This document shows, piece by piece, positions 7,710 to 15,034 of a DNA stretch of 53,623 nucleotides (position 1 is its first letter; each line of letters opens with the position of its first letter). Source of the DNA: Patescibacteria group bacterium. GTDB lineage: Bacteria; Patescibacteriota; Patescibacteriia; JACQRZ01. The notes below the pieces were generated by a model, which worked only from the letters and a program-made list of their open reading frames with translations, ran no database searches and was not told where the DNA came from. The position numbers and the translations under genes were made by a program. The DNA is taken from the NCBI GenBank assembly GCA_038065255.1, contig JBBTRI010000003.1:7048-60670 (forward strand), given 5' to 3'.

Positions 7710-8903
7710 TTATTTGGTAACGACTTTTACAAAGTGCCGCTTCCCCTTTTTTAGTATGATACCATCTTGCGGAATTATGGTCTCGTGGTGGACATCGTCA
7801 ATCAACACATCATTAATACTCACCGAGCGCTGACCGATAAGGCGGCGCGCCTCTGTTTTGCTTGATGCTAATCTTGCTTCAATGAGAAGATCAGCAAGGG
7901 GTATGTGAGCATGGCTGATGCGTAGTGTTGGCAGCGATTCAGGGATTTGTTTTTTCTGAAAAAGCTGCACAAAAGATTCTTCCGCACGTAGGGCCTTGCT
8001 TGTTCCGTGATAGAGCGTTACGATTTCGCGCGCCAAGATCATCTTAATATCGCGCGGGTTGGCGGCGTTGGATTGCATATTTTTTTCAAAAGCGCTTACG
8101 TCATTCAATGGTACACGCGTGCAATGAATGAGATAGGGAATAATGAGTTCATCGGGAATACTCATGACTTTGCCATACATGTCATCGGGAGTGTCGGTGA
8201 GATTGATGGTATTACCCCAACTTGAACTCATCTTTCGTCCATCGGTGCCGGTAATAAGATTCACAGTTACTACACTCTGTGCTCCTTGGCCGTAGTGGCG
8301 TTGCAGATCGCGGCCCGCAAGCATATTAAATCGCTGGTCGGTACCACCTACTTCGACGTCGCTTTTGACAACAACACTGTCGTATCCTTGCATAAGCGGA
8401 TAGAGCACTTCACGCAGAGAAATTCTCGTCCCATTATTAAGGCGTTTCGCAACGTTTTCGCGAGCGATAAATTCAGCCAAGGAAAATACATCCGCCTGTT
8501 CGCAAATTTCCCAGAACCCAAGTTTTTTCAGCCACTTCGAATTAAACTGAAATTCAACCTTGCTCATATCAAGGATCTTTGATGCCTGTTCTCTATAGGT
8601 TGCGAGATTTTTTTTCACCACTGCAGGCGAAAGCATGGGACGCTCACTATCTTTATCTGATGTGTCGCCGATCACACCCGTAAAATCTCCAATGATCAGT
8701 ACAATCGTATGTCCAAGCTGCTGAAAGTCACGGAGTTTAAGAAGTGCAACTGCGCGTCCGATATGCAGATTGGGGCTCGTGGGATCTATGCCAAGCTTTA
8801 TGCGAAGTTTTTTACTCTTGAGTTTTTTTTCGAGCTCTTCACGTCCGATAACTTCAGCAACGCCACGCGAGAGGAGTTCATTGATTTGATCTTGTTTTTT
8901 CAT
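7710..8903 (-). CDS. tyrS: Tyrosyl-tRNA synthetase
   Basis: 397 aa from the ATG at 8903 (MKKQDQINELLSRGVAEVIG). A longer in-frame reading to 8936 would overlap valS by 29 bp and is not needed. Class I synthetase charging tRNA-Tyr. The HIGH motif is PNLHIGR, preceded by LGIDPTSP; the KMSKS loop reads DGRKMSSSWGN. The middle carries YPLMQGYDSV and VGGTDQRFNMLAGRDLQ, typical of the tyrosine-binding half. The last ~65 residues are an S4 RNA-binding domain (ADLLIEARLASSKTEARRLI ... VSINDV). It lies 4 bp after the valS stop. Confidence 0.96.
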   Translation of the reverse strand: MKKQDQINELLSRGVAEVIGREELEKKLKSKKLRIKLGIDPTSPNLHIGRAVALLKLRDFQQLGHTIVLIIGDFTGVIGDTSDKDSERPMLSPAVVKKNLATYREQASKILDMSKVEFQFNSKWLKKLGFWEICEQADVFSLAEFIARENVAKRLNNGTRISLREVLYPLMQGYDSVVVKSDVEVGGTDQRFNMLAGRDLQRHYGQGAQSVVTVNLITGTDGRKMSSSWGNTINLTDTPDDMYGKVMSIPDELIIPYLIHCTRVPLNDVSAFEKNMQSNAANPRDIKMILAREIVTLYHGTSKALRAEESFVQLFQKKQIPESLPTLRISHAHIPLADLLIEARLASSKTEARRLIGQRSVSINDVLIDDVHHETIIPQDGIILKKGKRHFVKVVTK

Positions 8904-8907
8904 ATAT

Positions 8908-11670
8908 TTATGCAAACGTGCGAAGTTGTTCTTCAATCTTGCCGCGTTTTGTCTTATATTCCTCGAGTTTCACCTGTTCGTGTTTCACGATATGTTCTGG
9001 CGCGCGGACGAGGAAATCCTTGTTCGAAAGCTGTTGTTCAAGTCTTTCAATTGCGGGATTAAGTGAAGCGATGTCTTTTTCGAGCCGTTCCCGCTCTTCT
9101 TCACGCTTTAAGAGTCCAAGTGGTAAGTAGATATCAATATCACCCTCTTTTATGTAAATAGCATTTGTTGGGCGATCCCCTTCACTAAGTATAGTAACAA
9201 TATCGAGTCGTGCAAGATACTTGATTATGGTAATATTCGACTCAATAAAGTTCGTCAGTGGCGTAAAAAAGACTGCCTGAATTTTTTGTGCAGGAGCTAT
9301 GGTGTTTTCTGCTCGAGCATTCCGGATTGCTTGGACAATCGCCATTAGTACAGAAAACGCAGCCTCGCTTTTGGTGTCAATATGTTTTGTGTCCACGCTT
9401 GGCCATGGATGGATCATGAGAAGAGTTGACTTGAGTTCTCGTTTGATATGAAAGCGCGATCTACTTTCTATTTCAATGATTGCAGGCGTGAGATGCTGAT
9501 AGATATGCTCAGTAACATAGGGCATAAACGGATGCCAGAGGGAAAGAAGTGTTTCAAGGAGATGCACAAGGAGATCATGTTTTCCTTGTTCGATTTTAGA
9601 TATCTCAATATACCAATCGGCAAGCTCATTCCATGTGAAATCGGTAAGGCGCTGTGCAGCCTGTGCAAAACGATACTGGTCGATATCTGCCGTAACGTCA
9701 GCTATGGTGCGGTTGAGTCTGCTGATAATCCAGCGATCAGCAAGCGTCAAAGCAATGTTTGTATGGTCGTGCTTTTTATGTTCTCCCTGCTGTATTGGCG
9801 TAAGAATGAAGCGGCTCACATTCCAGAGCTTGTTAACAAGGTTCCGATTCCGTTCAATTTTTTCCTTTCCTAGCTTAAGATTGTTTCCCGGAGTGGTACC
9901 AATCAGAAGAGCCATGCGCAGTGCGTCAGTGCCATGGGATACTATGAATTTCAAAGGGTCGATGCTCTGCTCTTCTTTTGATTTACTCATCTTTTTCCCT
10001 TCCGCATCCAACACAAGTCCATGAAGATAGACGGTATCAAAGGGCTGCTCTCCAAGGGCATAGCGCGTGAGGATAATCATGCGAGCAACCCAGAAAAAGA
10101 TAATATCATATGCTGTTTCAAGCACTGACGTCGGGTGGAATGTGGCCAGGTCGCCGGTTTTTTTTGATATTCCATGTTTATCAGTATGTATTGCATTCGG
10201 CCAGCCAAGCGTCGCGAAAGTCCACTGTCCTGCCGAAAACCACGTATCAAGTGTGTCTTCATCGCGAATAAGCACTTCTTTTTTACATGCTGTACATGCT
10301 TGAGTTGGCGTTACTGAGACGATTGTTTCTCCACAACCACCTTTCTGCTTGGTGCAATACCACACGGGGAGTTGGTGTCCAAACCAGATTTGTCGTGAGA
10401 TACACCAGTCCTTCAGGTTGGTAATCCACGCATTGTAAGTTTTTTCGAAGCGCTTTGGCACGATCTGAGTTTTCTTGGAAGCAACCGTATCGAGAGCAAG
10501 CTCTTTGAGCGAGGCATTGTATCGTTGGATTTTTTTATCAACAGCAACAAACCATTGGTGGGAAATCAACGGTTCTATGACAGTGTCACATCGGTAGCAG
10601 ATGGCTACAGCATGGTGGTACTCCTCCTTTTTTTCGAGTAAACCCTGTGCCTCAAGTTCGGTCACAATACGCTCGCGCGCATCAAACCGATCCATACCCT
10701 TAAACTGGTTGATTTGCGACGTATCAAGACCCTCTTTGAGAATGTCCACAAGAGTAATAGCCCCATGTTCATCGAGAATCTTAACAAACTCCAGATGGTA
10801 CTTTTTACCAAGTTCAAAGTCATTGAGGTCGTGGCTTGGTGTCACTTTGAGCGCACCACTCCCAAAATCCTTATCAACATAAGGATCTGCAATGACTACA
10901 ATTTCACGGCCTACAAGGGGTAGGCGCACTGTTCTTCCGGCAAATTGCGACCATCGGGTATCAGTAGGATTCACAGCAACAGCAGTATCGCCAAGCATTG
11001 TTTCCGGCCTGGTGGTCGCAATAGTGATTGCATCACCGCCATCATGCATGGGATACTTGATAAAATAAAGCATTCCCTGGACATCGCGGTGCTTTACCTC
11101 GTCATCTGCGAGTGTTGATGTGCATCGAGGGCACCAATTGACTATCCTAAATCCACGGTAAATAAGGCCATCGTTATACATTCGAACAAAGAGCTCATTT
11201 ACTGCATGCGAAAGGCCTTCATCAAGGGTATAGCGCTCCCTACTCCAGTCGCAACTAGCTCCCATCTTACGTATCTGATTTCTTATGGTTGAACGGGATT
11301 GTTCCACATAAGCAGTTACTCTTTTGATAAATTCCTCCCTTCCTAAGTCATGCCGGGTTATGCCTTCTACGGCGAGTAGTTTTTCCACTTTATTTTGAGT
11401 GGCAATTGATGCATGATCAGTGCCGGGAAGCCAGAGCGTTCTATCGCCAATCATTCTATGGTAACGAATCATTAAGTCCTGAAGAACAAGGCCAAGCGAA
11501 TGCCCAGTATGGAGTACACCCGTGGCATTAGGCGGAGGCATCATAATACTAAACGGGGTCTCTCGGTCTGGTAATGCATCAGGATTAAAAAAACCAGACT
11601 CTTCCCACCGCTTATAGATAGTATCCTCTATGTCTTGTGGAGAATATGTTTTTTGCAGTTCATCAGGCAT
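8908..11670 (-). CDS. valS: Valyl-tRNA synthetase
   Basis: 920 aa, normal length. Class I synthetase for valine. The N-terminal Rossmann half has PPPNATGVLHTGHSLG (HIGH region) and WLPGTDHASIATQNKVEK. The editing domain follows (TTRPETMLGDTAVAVNP). The KMSKS signature is GKKMSKSKEEQSIDP, after DILFFWVARM-like YDIIFFWVARMI. A helical anticodon-binding region and a C-terminal coiled-coil arm (EERERLEKDIASLNPAIERL) complete the bacterial ValRS plan. It heads a minus-strand operon with tyrS. The promoter is at 11716-11743, leaving a leader of about 39 nt. Confidence 0.97.
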   Translation of the reverse strand: MPDELQKTYSPQDIEDTIYKRWEESGFFNPDALPDRETPFSIMMPPPNATGVLHTGHSLGLVLQDLMIRYHRMIGDRTLWLPGTDHASIATQNKVEKLLAVEGITRHDLGREEFIKRVTAYVEQSRSTIRNQIRKMGASCDWSRERYTLDEGLSHAVNELFVRMYNDGLIYRGFRIVNWCPRCTSTLADDEVKHRDVQGMLYFIKYPMHDGGDAITIATTRPETMLGDTAVAVNPTDTRWSQFAGRTVRLPLVGREIVVIADPYVDKDFGSGALKVTPSHDLNDFELGKKYHLEFVKILDEHGAITLVDILKEGLDTSQINQFKGMDRFDARERIVTELEAQGLLEKKEEYHHAVAICYRCDTVIEPLISHQWFVAVDKKIQRYNASLKELALDTVASKKTQIVPKRFEKTYNAWITNLKDWCISRQIWFGHQLPVWYCTKQKGGCGETIVSVTPTQACTACKKEVLIRDEDTLDTWFSAGQWTFATLGWPNAIHTDKHGISKKTGDLATFHPTSVLETAYDIIFFWVARMIILTRYALGEQPFDTVYLHGLVLDAEGKKMSKSKEEQSIDPLKFIVSHGTDALRMALLIGTTPGNNLKLGKEKIERNRNLVNKLWNVSRFILTPIQQGEHKKHDHTNIALTLADRWIISRLNRTIADVTADIDQYRFAQAAQRLTDFTWNELADWYIEISKIEQGKHDLLVHLLETLLSLWHPFMPYVTEHIYQHLTPAIIEIESRSRFHIKRELKSTLLMIHPWPSVDTKHIDTKSEAAFSVLMAIVQAIRNARAENTIAPAQKIQAVFFTPLTNFIESNITIIKYLARLDIVTILSEGDRPTNAIYIKEGDIDIYLPLGLLKREEERERLEKDIASLNPAIERLEQQLSNKDFLVRAPEHIVKHEQVKLEEYKTKRGKIEEQLRTFA

Positions 11671-11715
11671 AGTAAATAAAACTTAACCTCTACTTTTTAA
11701 GGCTACTTTATCTTC

Positions 11716-11743
11716 ATTTTATCATATTGGAGCAAACGCACAA
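11716..11743 (-). promoter_or_regulatory. Promoter of the valS operon
   Basis: Minus strand: -35 TTGTGC (11738-11743), 16-bp spacer, extended -10 TGA-TAAAAT (11716-11724). Back to back with the tRNA-Ile promoter. Confidence 0.5.
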
Positions 11744-11746
11744 TAT

Positions 11747-11775
11747 TTGACCCAATCCATTATACTGAATATACT
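11747..11775 (+). promoter_or_regulatory. Promoter of tRNA-Ile(UAU)
   Basis: -35 TTGACC (11747-11752), 17-bp spacer, -10 TATACT (11770-11775). The predicted start is near 11782, 17 nt before the mature tRNA 5' end. Confidence 0.65.
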
Positions 11776-11798
11776 AATGATAATACATTTAGTCTAAC

Positions 11799-11872
11799 GG
11801 GCCAGTAGCTCAGCTGGTTAGAGCATTCGGCTTATATCCGAACGGTCGAAGGTTCGAATCCTTCCTGGCCCA
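11799..11872 (+). tRNA. tRNA-Ile, anticodon UAU
   Basis: Full cloverleaf: acceptor GGGCCAG (11799-11805) pairs with CTGGCCC (11865-11871), discriminator A. The D-arm is GCTC...GAGC, and the anticodon stem TTCGG/CCGAA encloses the loop CTTATAT. The T-arm GAAGG-TTCGAAT-CCTTC follows. The anticodon is therefore TAT, reading AUA (Ile). Most bacteria read AUA with a CAU anticodon modified to lysidine by TilS; a UAU anticodon is rare. No CCA is encoded. Confidence 0.93.
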
Positions 11873-11873
11873 T
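11855..11873 (+). repeat. 19-bp direct repeat, copy 1 (inside tRNA-Ile 3' end)
   Basis: CGAATCCTTCCTGGCCCAT, covering the end of the T-loop, the T-stem 3' strand, the acceptor 3' strand, the discriminator A and one T. An identical copy is at 12017-12035, 162 bp away. The layout resembles the att-type duplication left by elements that integrate at tRNA 3' ends. Confidence 0.9.
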
Positions 11874-12035
11874 GAGTAATTCGAGTGGACAGAGCAGTCC
11901 GAACTGCTTCGGACTGCGTGAGGATTCGAAGACCGCAGCGATGTTTGGCGAGCACGCCAAACCGCGAGGGGCGTCCTGCGAGCTCGCCGAAGCGACGGCG
12001 AGGCGAGACTTGTAGGCGAATCCTTCCTGGCCCAT
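11874..12035 (+). repeat. Palindrome-rich 162-bp unit bounded by tRNA 3'-end copies
   Basis: GC-rich against its AT-richer surroundings. It holds three consecutive hairpins: 11894-11903/11908-11917 (10-bp perfect stem, loop CTGC), 11943-11950/11955-11962 (8-bp perfect stem, loop AGCA), and 11983-11989/11996-12002 (7-bp perfect stem, 6-nt loop). It ends in a second copy of the tRNA 3' end (12017-12035). No integrase or other credible gene lies inside. It could be a tiny non-autonomous element, a processed RNA tail or a relic; the sequence alone cannot say. Confidence 0.7.
12017..12035 (+). repeat. 19-bp direct repeat, copy 2
   Basis: Identical to 11855-11873. The 5' half of a tRNA is missing here, so this is a fragment and not a second tRNA gene. 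Confidence 0.9.
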
Positions 12036-12072
12036 TTGAAAAAATGTCTTATTAGTCATAACCATTAGTTCT

Positions 12073-12828
12073 ATGGCAAGCTTCATTTTTTGGGGAATAC
12101 TGGCCGTTATAGCCCTTATAATTATGGGTTTTAGGGTTCTTAATCAGTATGAAAAGGGCATTATTTTAACGCTTGGACGATATTCAGGCACGCGAAATGC
12201 CGGCCTTACCTGGATATTTCCGGGCATTCAGACCATGCTAGTTGTTGATCTACGTCTTACGACAATAGATATACCTAAGCAAGAGGTTATAACCAAGGAT
12301 AATGTACCGGCATATATTAATGGCGTTGTTTACTTTAGCGTCTTGCAGCCGGAAAAAGCCGTCTTAGAAGTTAAAAATTATACATATGCAATTTCTCAGT
12401 ATGCTCAGGCAGCGCTTCGTGATGTGATCGGTGGCGTTGAGCTTGATGTATTGCTTTCAGAGCGGGATAAGATCTCAGATGCAATTGAACAGATTGTGGA
12501 GAAGGAAATATCCGGTTGGGGGATCAAGGTGAGTTCCATAAAAATTCAAGACATAGAACTCCCATCAGATATGAAGCGTTTGATGGCACAGCAGGCAGAG
12601 GCCGAACGAGAACGCAGGGCGGTAATTATTCGAGCAGAAGGTGAACTTACAGCATCAGAAAATATGAAAAAAGCGGCGGAAAATCTCACATCAGTTCGTG
12701 GTGGATTATCGCTTCGTACACTTACAACAATAGAAGCTTCAGAAAAATCAACGATATTTGTACTACCAATCGAATTTGTTGATGGTTTCAAGGCAATTAC
12801 TGATAAACTATCTCATAAGGAACACTAA
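12073..12828 (+). CDS. SPFH/band 7 family protein (slipin-like)
   Basis: 251 aa. Stomatin/slipin-type proteins scaffold membrane microdomains and often work with NfeD-like proteases, none of which is seen here. One N-terminal membrane segment (FIFWGILAVIALIIMGFRV, residues 4-22) is followed by the band 7 domain: YEKGIILTLGRYSGTRNAGL, then VDLRLTTIDIPKQEVITKDN and YAQAALRDVIGGVELDVLLS. A helical stretch rich in Ala/Glu/Arg (QQAEAERERRAVIIRAEGEL) is typical of the family's coiled coil. It is the first gene after the palindromic unit, 34 bp upstream of rnhB. Confidence 0.9.
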   Translation: MASFIFWGILAVIALIIMGFRVLNQYEKGIILTLGRYSGTRNAGLTWIFPGIQTMLVVDLRLTTIDIPKQEVITKDNVPAYINGVVYFSVLQPEKAVLEVKNYTYAISQYAQAALRDVIGGVELDVLLSERDKISDAIEQIVEKEISGWGIKVSSIKIQDIELPSDMKRLMAQQAEAERERRAVIIRAEGELTASENMKKAAENLTSVRGGLSLRTLTTIEASEKSTIFVLPIEFVDGFKAITDKLSHKEH

Positions 12829-12862
12829 AATTTAGTCGTTCGTTATAGAACTGTATACAAAA

Positions 12863-13447
12863 ATGATTCAGATAGGAATTGATGAAGTTGGAAGGGGTTC
12901 TTGGGCTGGGCCAATTGTTTTTGCAGCCGTTGGTTTTCCATCATCTGTAGATAGGAAGGACTTCAAAAAAATCGTCATCAGAGATTCTAAACTCATGACT
13001 GCTGACCAGCGAAAGCGAGCAGAAGCAGTTATACGAGAAAACGCAATCATTCATGTCGAGTATCTTTCATCTGATGATATTGATTCGCTTGGGTTATCAA
13101 GGGGATTTGCAAGAACCATTCAGCGTCTTGTAAAAAAAGTGCTGCGAGATTTGCCCATAGGAGAGTCCTCTAAATTTTGGATTGATGGTCGGCGTATGTG
13201 CACGTTAGGGGTAGAACATGAATATATCATCAAGGGTGACCGCATCATGCCGATTATTTCAGCTGCATCTATTGTTGCTAAAGTTGAGAGAGATGCATAT
13301 ATGACAGAGCTGGGTCAGAGGTATCAAGAGTACGGTTTTGATCTCCATAAGGGGTATGGGACCGCACGCCACGTCAAAGCCCTAGCAGAATATGGAATTT
13401 CCCCTGTGCATAGGCGATCGTACCGACCTATTAAAGCATTTCTTTAG
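12863..13447 (+). CDS. rnhB: Ribonuclease HII
   Basis: 194 aa, normal length. RNase HII nicks the RNA strand of RNA/DNA hybrids and removes misincorporated ribonucleotides. The first motif IGIDEVGRGSWAGP (residues 4-17) supplies the catalytic Asp-Glu pair and the GRG tract; RDSKLMTADQR is the second family block; SAASIVAKVERD, then a YGFDLHKGYGTARHVKAL end, complete the standard pattern. The Ala normally after GRG (GRGPLAGP) is replaced by Ser-Trp (GRGSWAGP), a variant seen in some family members. Confidence 0.93.
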   Translation: MIQIGIDEVGRGSWAGPIVFAAVGFPSSVDRKDFKKIVIRDSKLMTADQRKRAEAVIRENAIIHVEYLSSDDIDSLGLSRGFARTIQRLVKKVLRDLPIGESSKFWIDGRRMCTLGVEHEYIIKGDRIMPIISAASIVAKVERDAYMTELGQRYQEYGFDLHKGYGTARHVKALAEYGISPVHRRSYRPIKAFL

Positions 13448-13467
13448 TGATAATTGCATTTTAACTG

Positions 13468-13476
13468 TGCTATAAT
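13468..13476 (+). promoter_or_regulatory. Extended -10 promoter for the methyltransferase operon
   Basis: TGC-TATAAT followed by TAT, within the shared 12-mer. No convincing -35 is seen 16-18 bp upstream, as expected for an extended -10 promoter. The ATG is at 13524. Confidence 0.65.
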
Positions 13477-13523
13477 TATCCGAGACTAAGTAGATTTTAT
13501 AATAACAACTAATTACAGTATAT

Positions 13524-14084
13524 ATGTTTGAACCCATGCTCAAAGGAGGTACCTCAGTGCTGGATGCACAGGGTATCGTATCAAAGCTTTCAATTCATGA
13601 GGGTTGGACAGTGGCGGACCTTGGTTGTGGCGGTTCCGGACTATTTATTGCCCCTCTTGCTCGTGCAGTTGGGAAGAATGGCAGGGTATTTGCCGTAGAT
13701 ATACAGAAAAACGTGCTTCAGGTAGTAGAATCAAACATGAAATTTCAAAATATAGATAATGTTACGCTTGTTTGGTCGGATCTTGAAAAAGTAGGGAAGG
13801 CTGATATATCAGACGCATCATGCGATTTTGCTATGCTCATTAACGTGTTGTTTCAAAACACTAATCATGAATCGATTTTGAAAGAATCAGCGCGCATACT
13901 CAAATCCGGAGCATCGTTTATTGTTATCGATTGGAAAATGATTGCAACCCCCTTTGGACCACCATTGACGCACCGCGTTTCCCAAGATACAGTGATGACA
14001 CTTGCAATACCGCTCGGCTTACAATTTGTAAATGGTTTTGAAGCGGGACCCTACCACTATGCCCTTATATTCAAAAAAGTATGA
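13524..14084 (+). CDS. SAM-dependent class I methyltransferase
   Basis: 186 aa. The SAM-binding motif VADLGCGGSGLFIAPLA (residues about 30-46) is followed by GRVFAVDIQKNVLQVVES, whose Asp binds the ribose of SAM, and by a DFAMLINVLFQ motif IV region. A short insertion then a PGPYHYALIFKK-type end strand complete the Rossmann core. It is close to UbiE/COQ5-like and Methyltransf_11/31-type proteins; the substrate cannot be told. Its stop overlaps the start of the next gene by 4 bp (ATGA), so the two are translationally coupled. Confidence 0.8.
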   Translation: MFEPMLKGGTSVLDAQGIVSKLSIHEGWTVADLGCGGSGLFIAPLARAVGKNGRVFAVDIQKNVLQVVESNMKFQNIDNVTLVWSDLEKVGKADISDASCDFAMLINVLFQNTNHESILKESARILKSGASFIVIDWKMIATPFGPPLTHRVSQDTVMTLAIPLGLQFVNGFEAGPYHYALIFKKV

Positions 14085-14506
14085 TTAATGTTACTAAACT
14101 TACAGATATTGGTTTTTGGCTGTCGATACGCCCAACACCCCTCAGCAAGGCCTTTGCTCTAGGGTTTCTGCTGTTTTTTCTCCTTTTGATTGCTTCTAAA
14201 ATAGCCCTACGCGTGTATGCAGCTCAGAATAAGCGCCAACTCACAAAGGCTGATAAAAAGCTCTATGATCTTATTCAAAGCCTCCTCTTAACAATGGGAT
14301 CACTGGGTATCATATGGACATTCTTTGCACTTGAAGGTATCCCTATTCTTGCGGCTCGCGGGTGGGTTCTCCTCTGGCTATTGGGTTTGATCATCTGGAT
14401 ATACGTTATAGTTCGGTTCTATATGATCGAATATACCGATTTTAAGGTGAAACTTGCAGAAAGACAACGCTTGGAGAAATATTTGCCCAAAAAAAGCGGC
14501 GCATAA
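14081..14506 (+). CDS. Three-TM membrane protein of unknown function
   Basis: 141 aa, not recognised. Hydrophobic segments lie at about residues 24-44 (AFALGFLLFFLLLIASKIAL), 66-88 (IQSLLLTMGSLGIIWTFFAL) and 92-112 (ILAARGWVLLWLLGLIIWIY), with a charged loop between the first two (QNKRQLTKADKKLYD) and a basic C-terminus (ERQRLEKYLPKKSG). It starts inside the end of the methyltransferase gene and precedes the YraN-like gene by 12 bp. A link to the methyltransferase is suggested only by the 4-bp overlap. Confidence 0.7.
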   Translation: MINVTKLTDIGFWLSIRPTPLSKAFALGFLLFFLLLIASKIALRVYAAQNKRQLTKADKKLYDLIQSLLLTMGSLGIIWTFFALEGIPILAARGWVLLWLLGLIIWIYVIVRFYMIEYTDFKVKLAERQRLEKYLPKKSGA

Positions 14507-14518
14507 TGTGACGCCTAT

Positions 14519-14893
14519 ATGGTCGCAACAGCCTATGCACTGGGTGCTTTCGGAGAGCAGCTTGCATGTGAGTTTTTGAAACAAAAGAATTATTCAATTC
14601 TAGAAAAGAACTACAGGATTCGTGGAGGCGAAATAGATATCATTGCACAGGATGGTAATGATATTGTTTTTGTTGAGGTAAAGTTACGCACCGCGAAGAG
14701 ATTCGGCTATCCCGAAGAAGCGGTGAGTTGTGAAAAACTGCGAAGAATTGCGAAAGCAATTAAGTCTTATTTACATCATAGACATAGGCATTCCCCCTAT
14801 ATACGTTTCGATATTATTGCTATCGAATACCGGGATACTGCTTCAACCATACGACATATTGAAAATATTGAACTGCCATACGATGTGTGTTGA
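14519..14893 (+). CDS. YraN/UPF0102 family endonuclease-like protein
   Basis: 124 aa, the usual length. The family has a restriction-endonuclease-type fold: GAFGEQLACEFLKQKNY at the start, then RIRGGEIDIIAQDGNDIVF and VEVKLRTAKRFGYPEEAV, in which the Asp of GEIDII and the Glu-x-Lys of VEVK form the expected PD-(D/E)xK site, and RFDIIAIEY later. It commonly sits near rnhB, as here (1 kb away). The biological role of the family is poorly established. Confidence 0.9.
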   Translation: MVATAYALGAFGEQLACEFLKQKNYSILEKNYRIRGGEIDIIAQDGNDIVFVEVKLRTAKRFGYPEEAVSCEKLRRIAKAIKSYLHHRHRHSPYIRFDIIAIEYRDTASTIRHIENIELPYDVC

Positions 14894-14947
14894 TCCTATG
14901 ATTTTACTACTAATCAACAACCTCTACTTTTATTCCTTTTAATTATG

Positions 14948-14956
14948 TGCTATAAT
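14948..14956 (+). promoter_or_regulatory. Extended -10 promoter for surface protein copy 1
   Basis: TGC-TATAAT plus TAT (shared 12-mer). The predicted start near 14963 gives an AT-rich leader of about 90 nt before the ATG at 15052. Confidence 0.7.
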
Positions 14957-14981
14957 TATATTGTTATGTGGAAAAAGCATT

Positions 14982-15012
14982 GAGAAGTTTTTTAAAAACT
15001 CATATTTTTTAA
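14982..15012 (+). terminator. Terminator-like hairpin in the leader of surface protein copy 1
   Basis: GAGAAGTTT...AAACTC (14982-15001), a short AT-rich stem, followed by ATATTTTTT and more T-rich sequence. It lies between the promoter and the start codon, so it could act as an attenuator; alternatively it is only AT-rich leader. Confidence 0.35.
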
Positions 15013-15034
15013 TATTTTTAATTTAGTTATTTAA

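Noticed and set aside
8210-8230. Degenerate KMSKS loop in TyrRS as a sign of inactivity
   Set aside because: KMSSS is a tolerated variant and every other catalytic segment is intact.
11832-12086. 84-aa minus-strand frame containing MGQEGFEPSTVRI
   Set aside because: It is an antisense reading of tRNA-Ile and of its duplicated 3' end; the GFEPSTVRI stretch is the well-known artefact of translating tRNA genes backwards.
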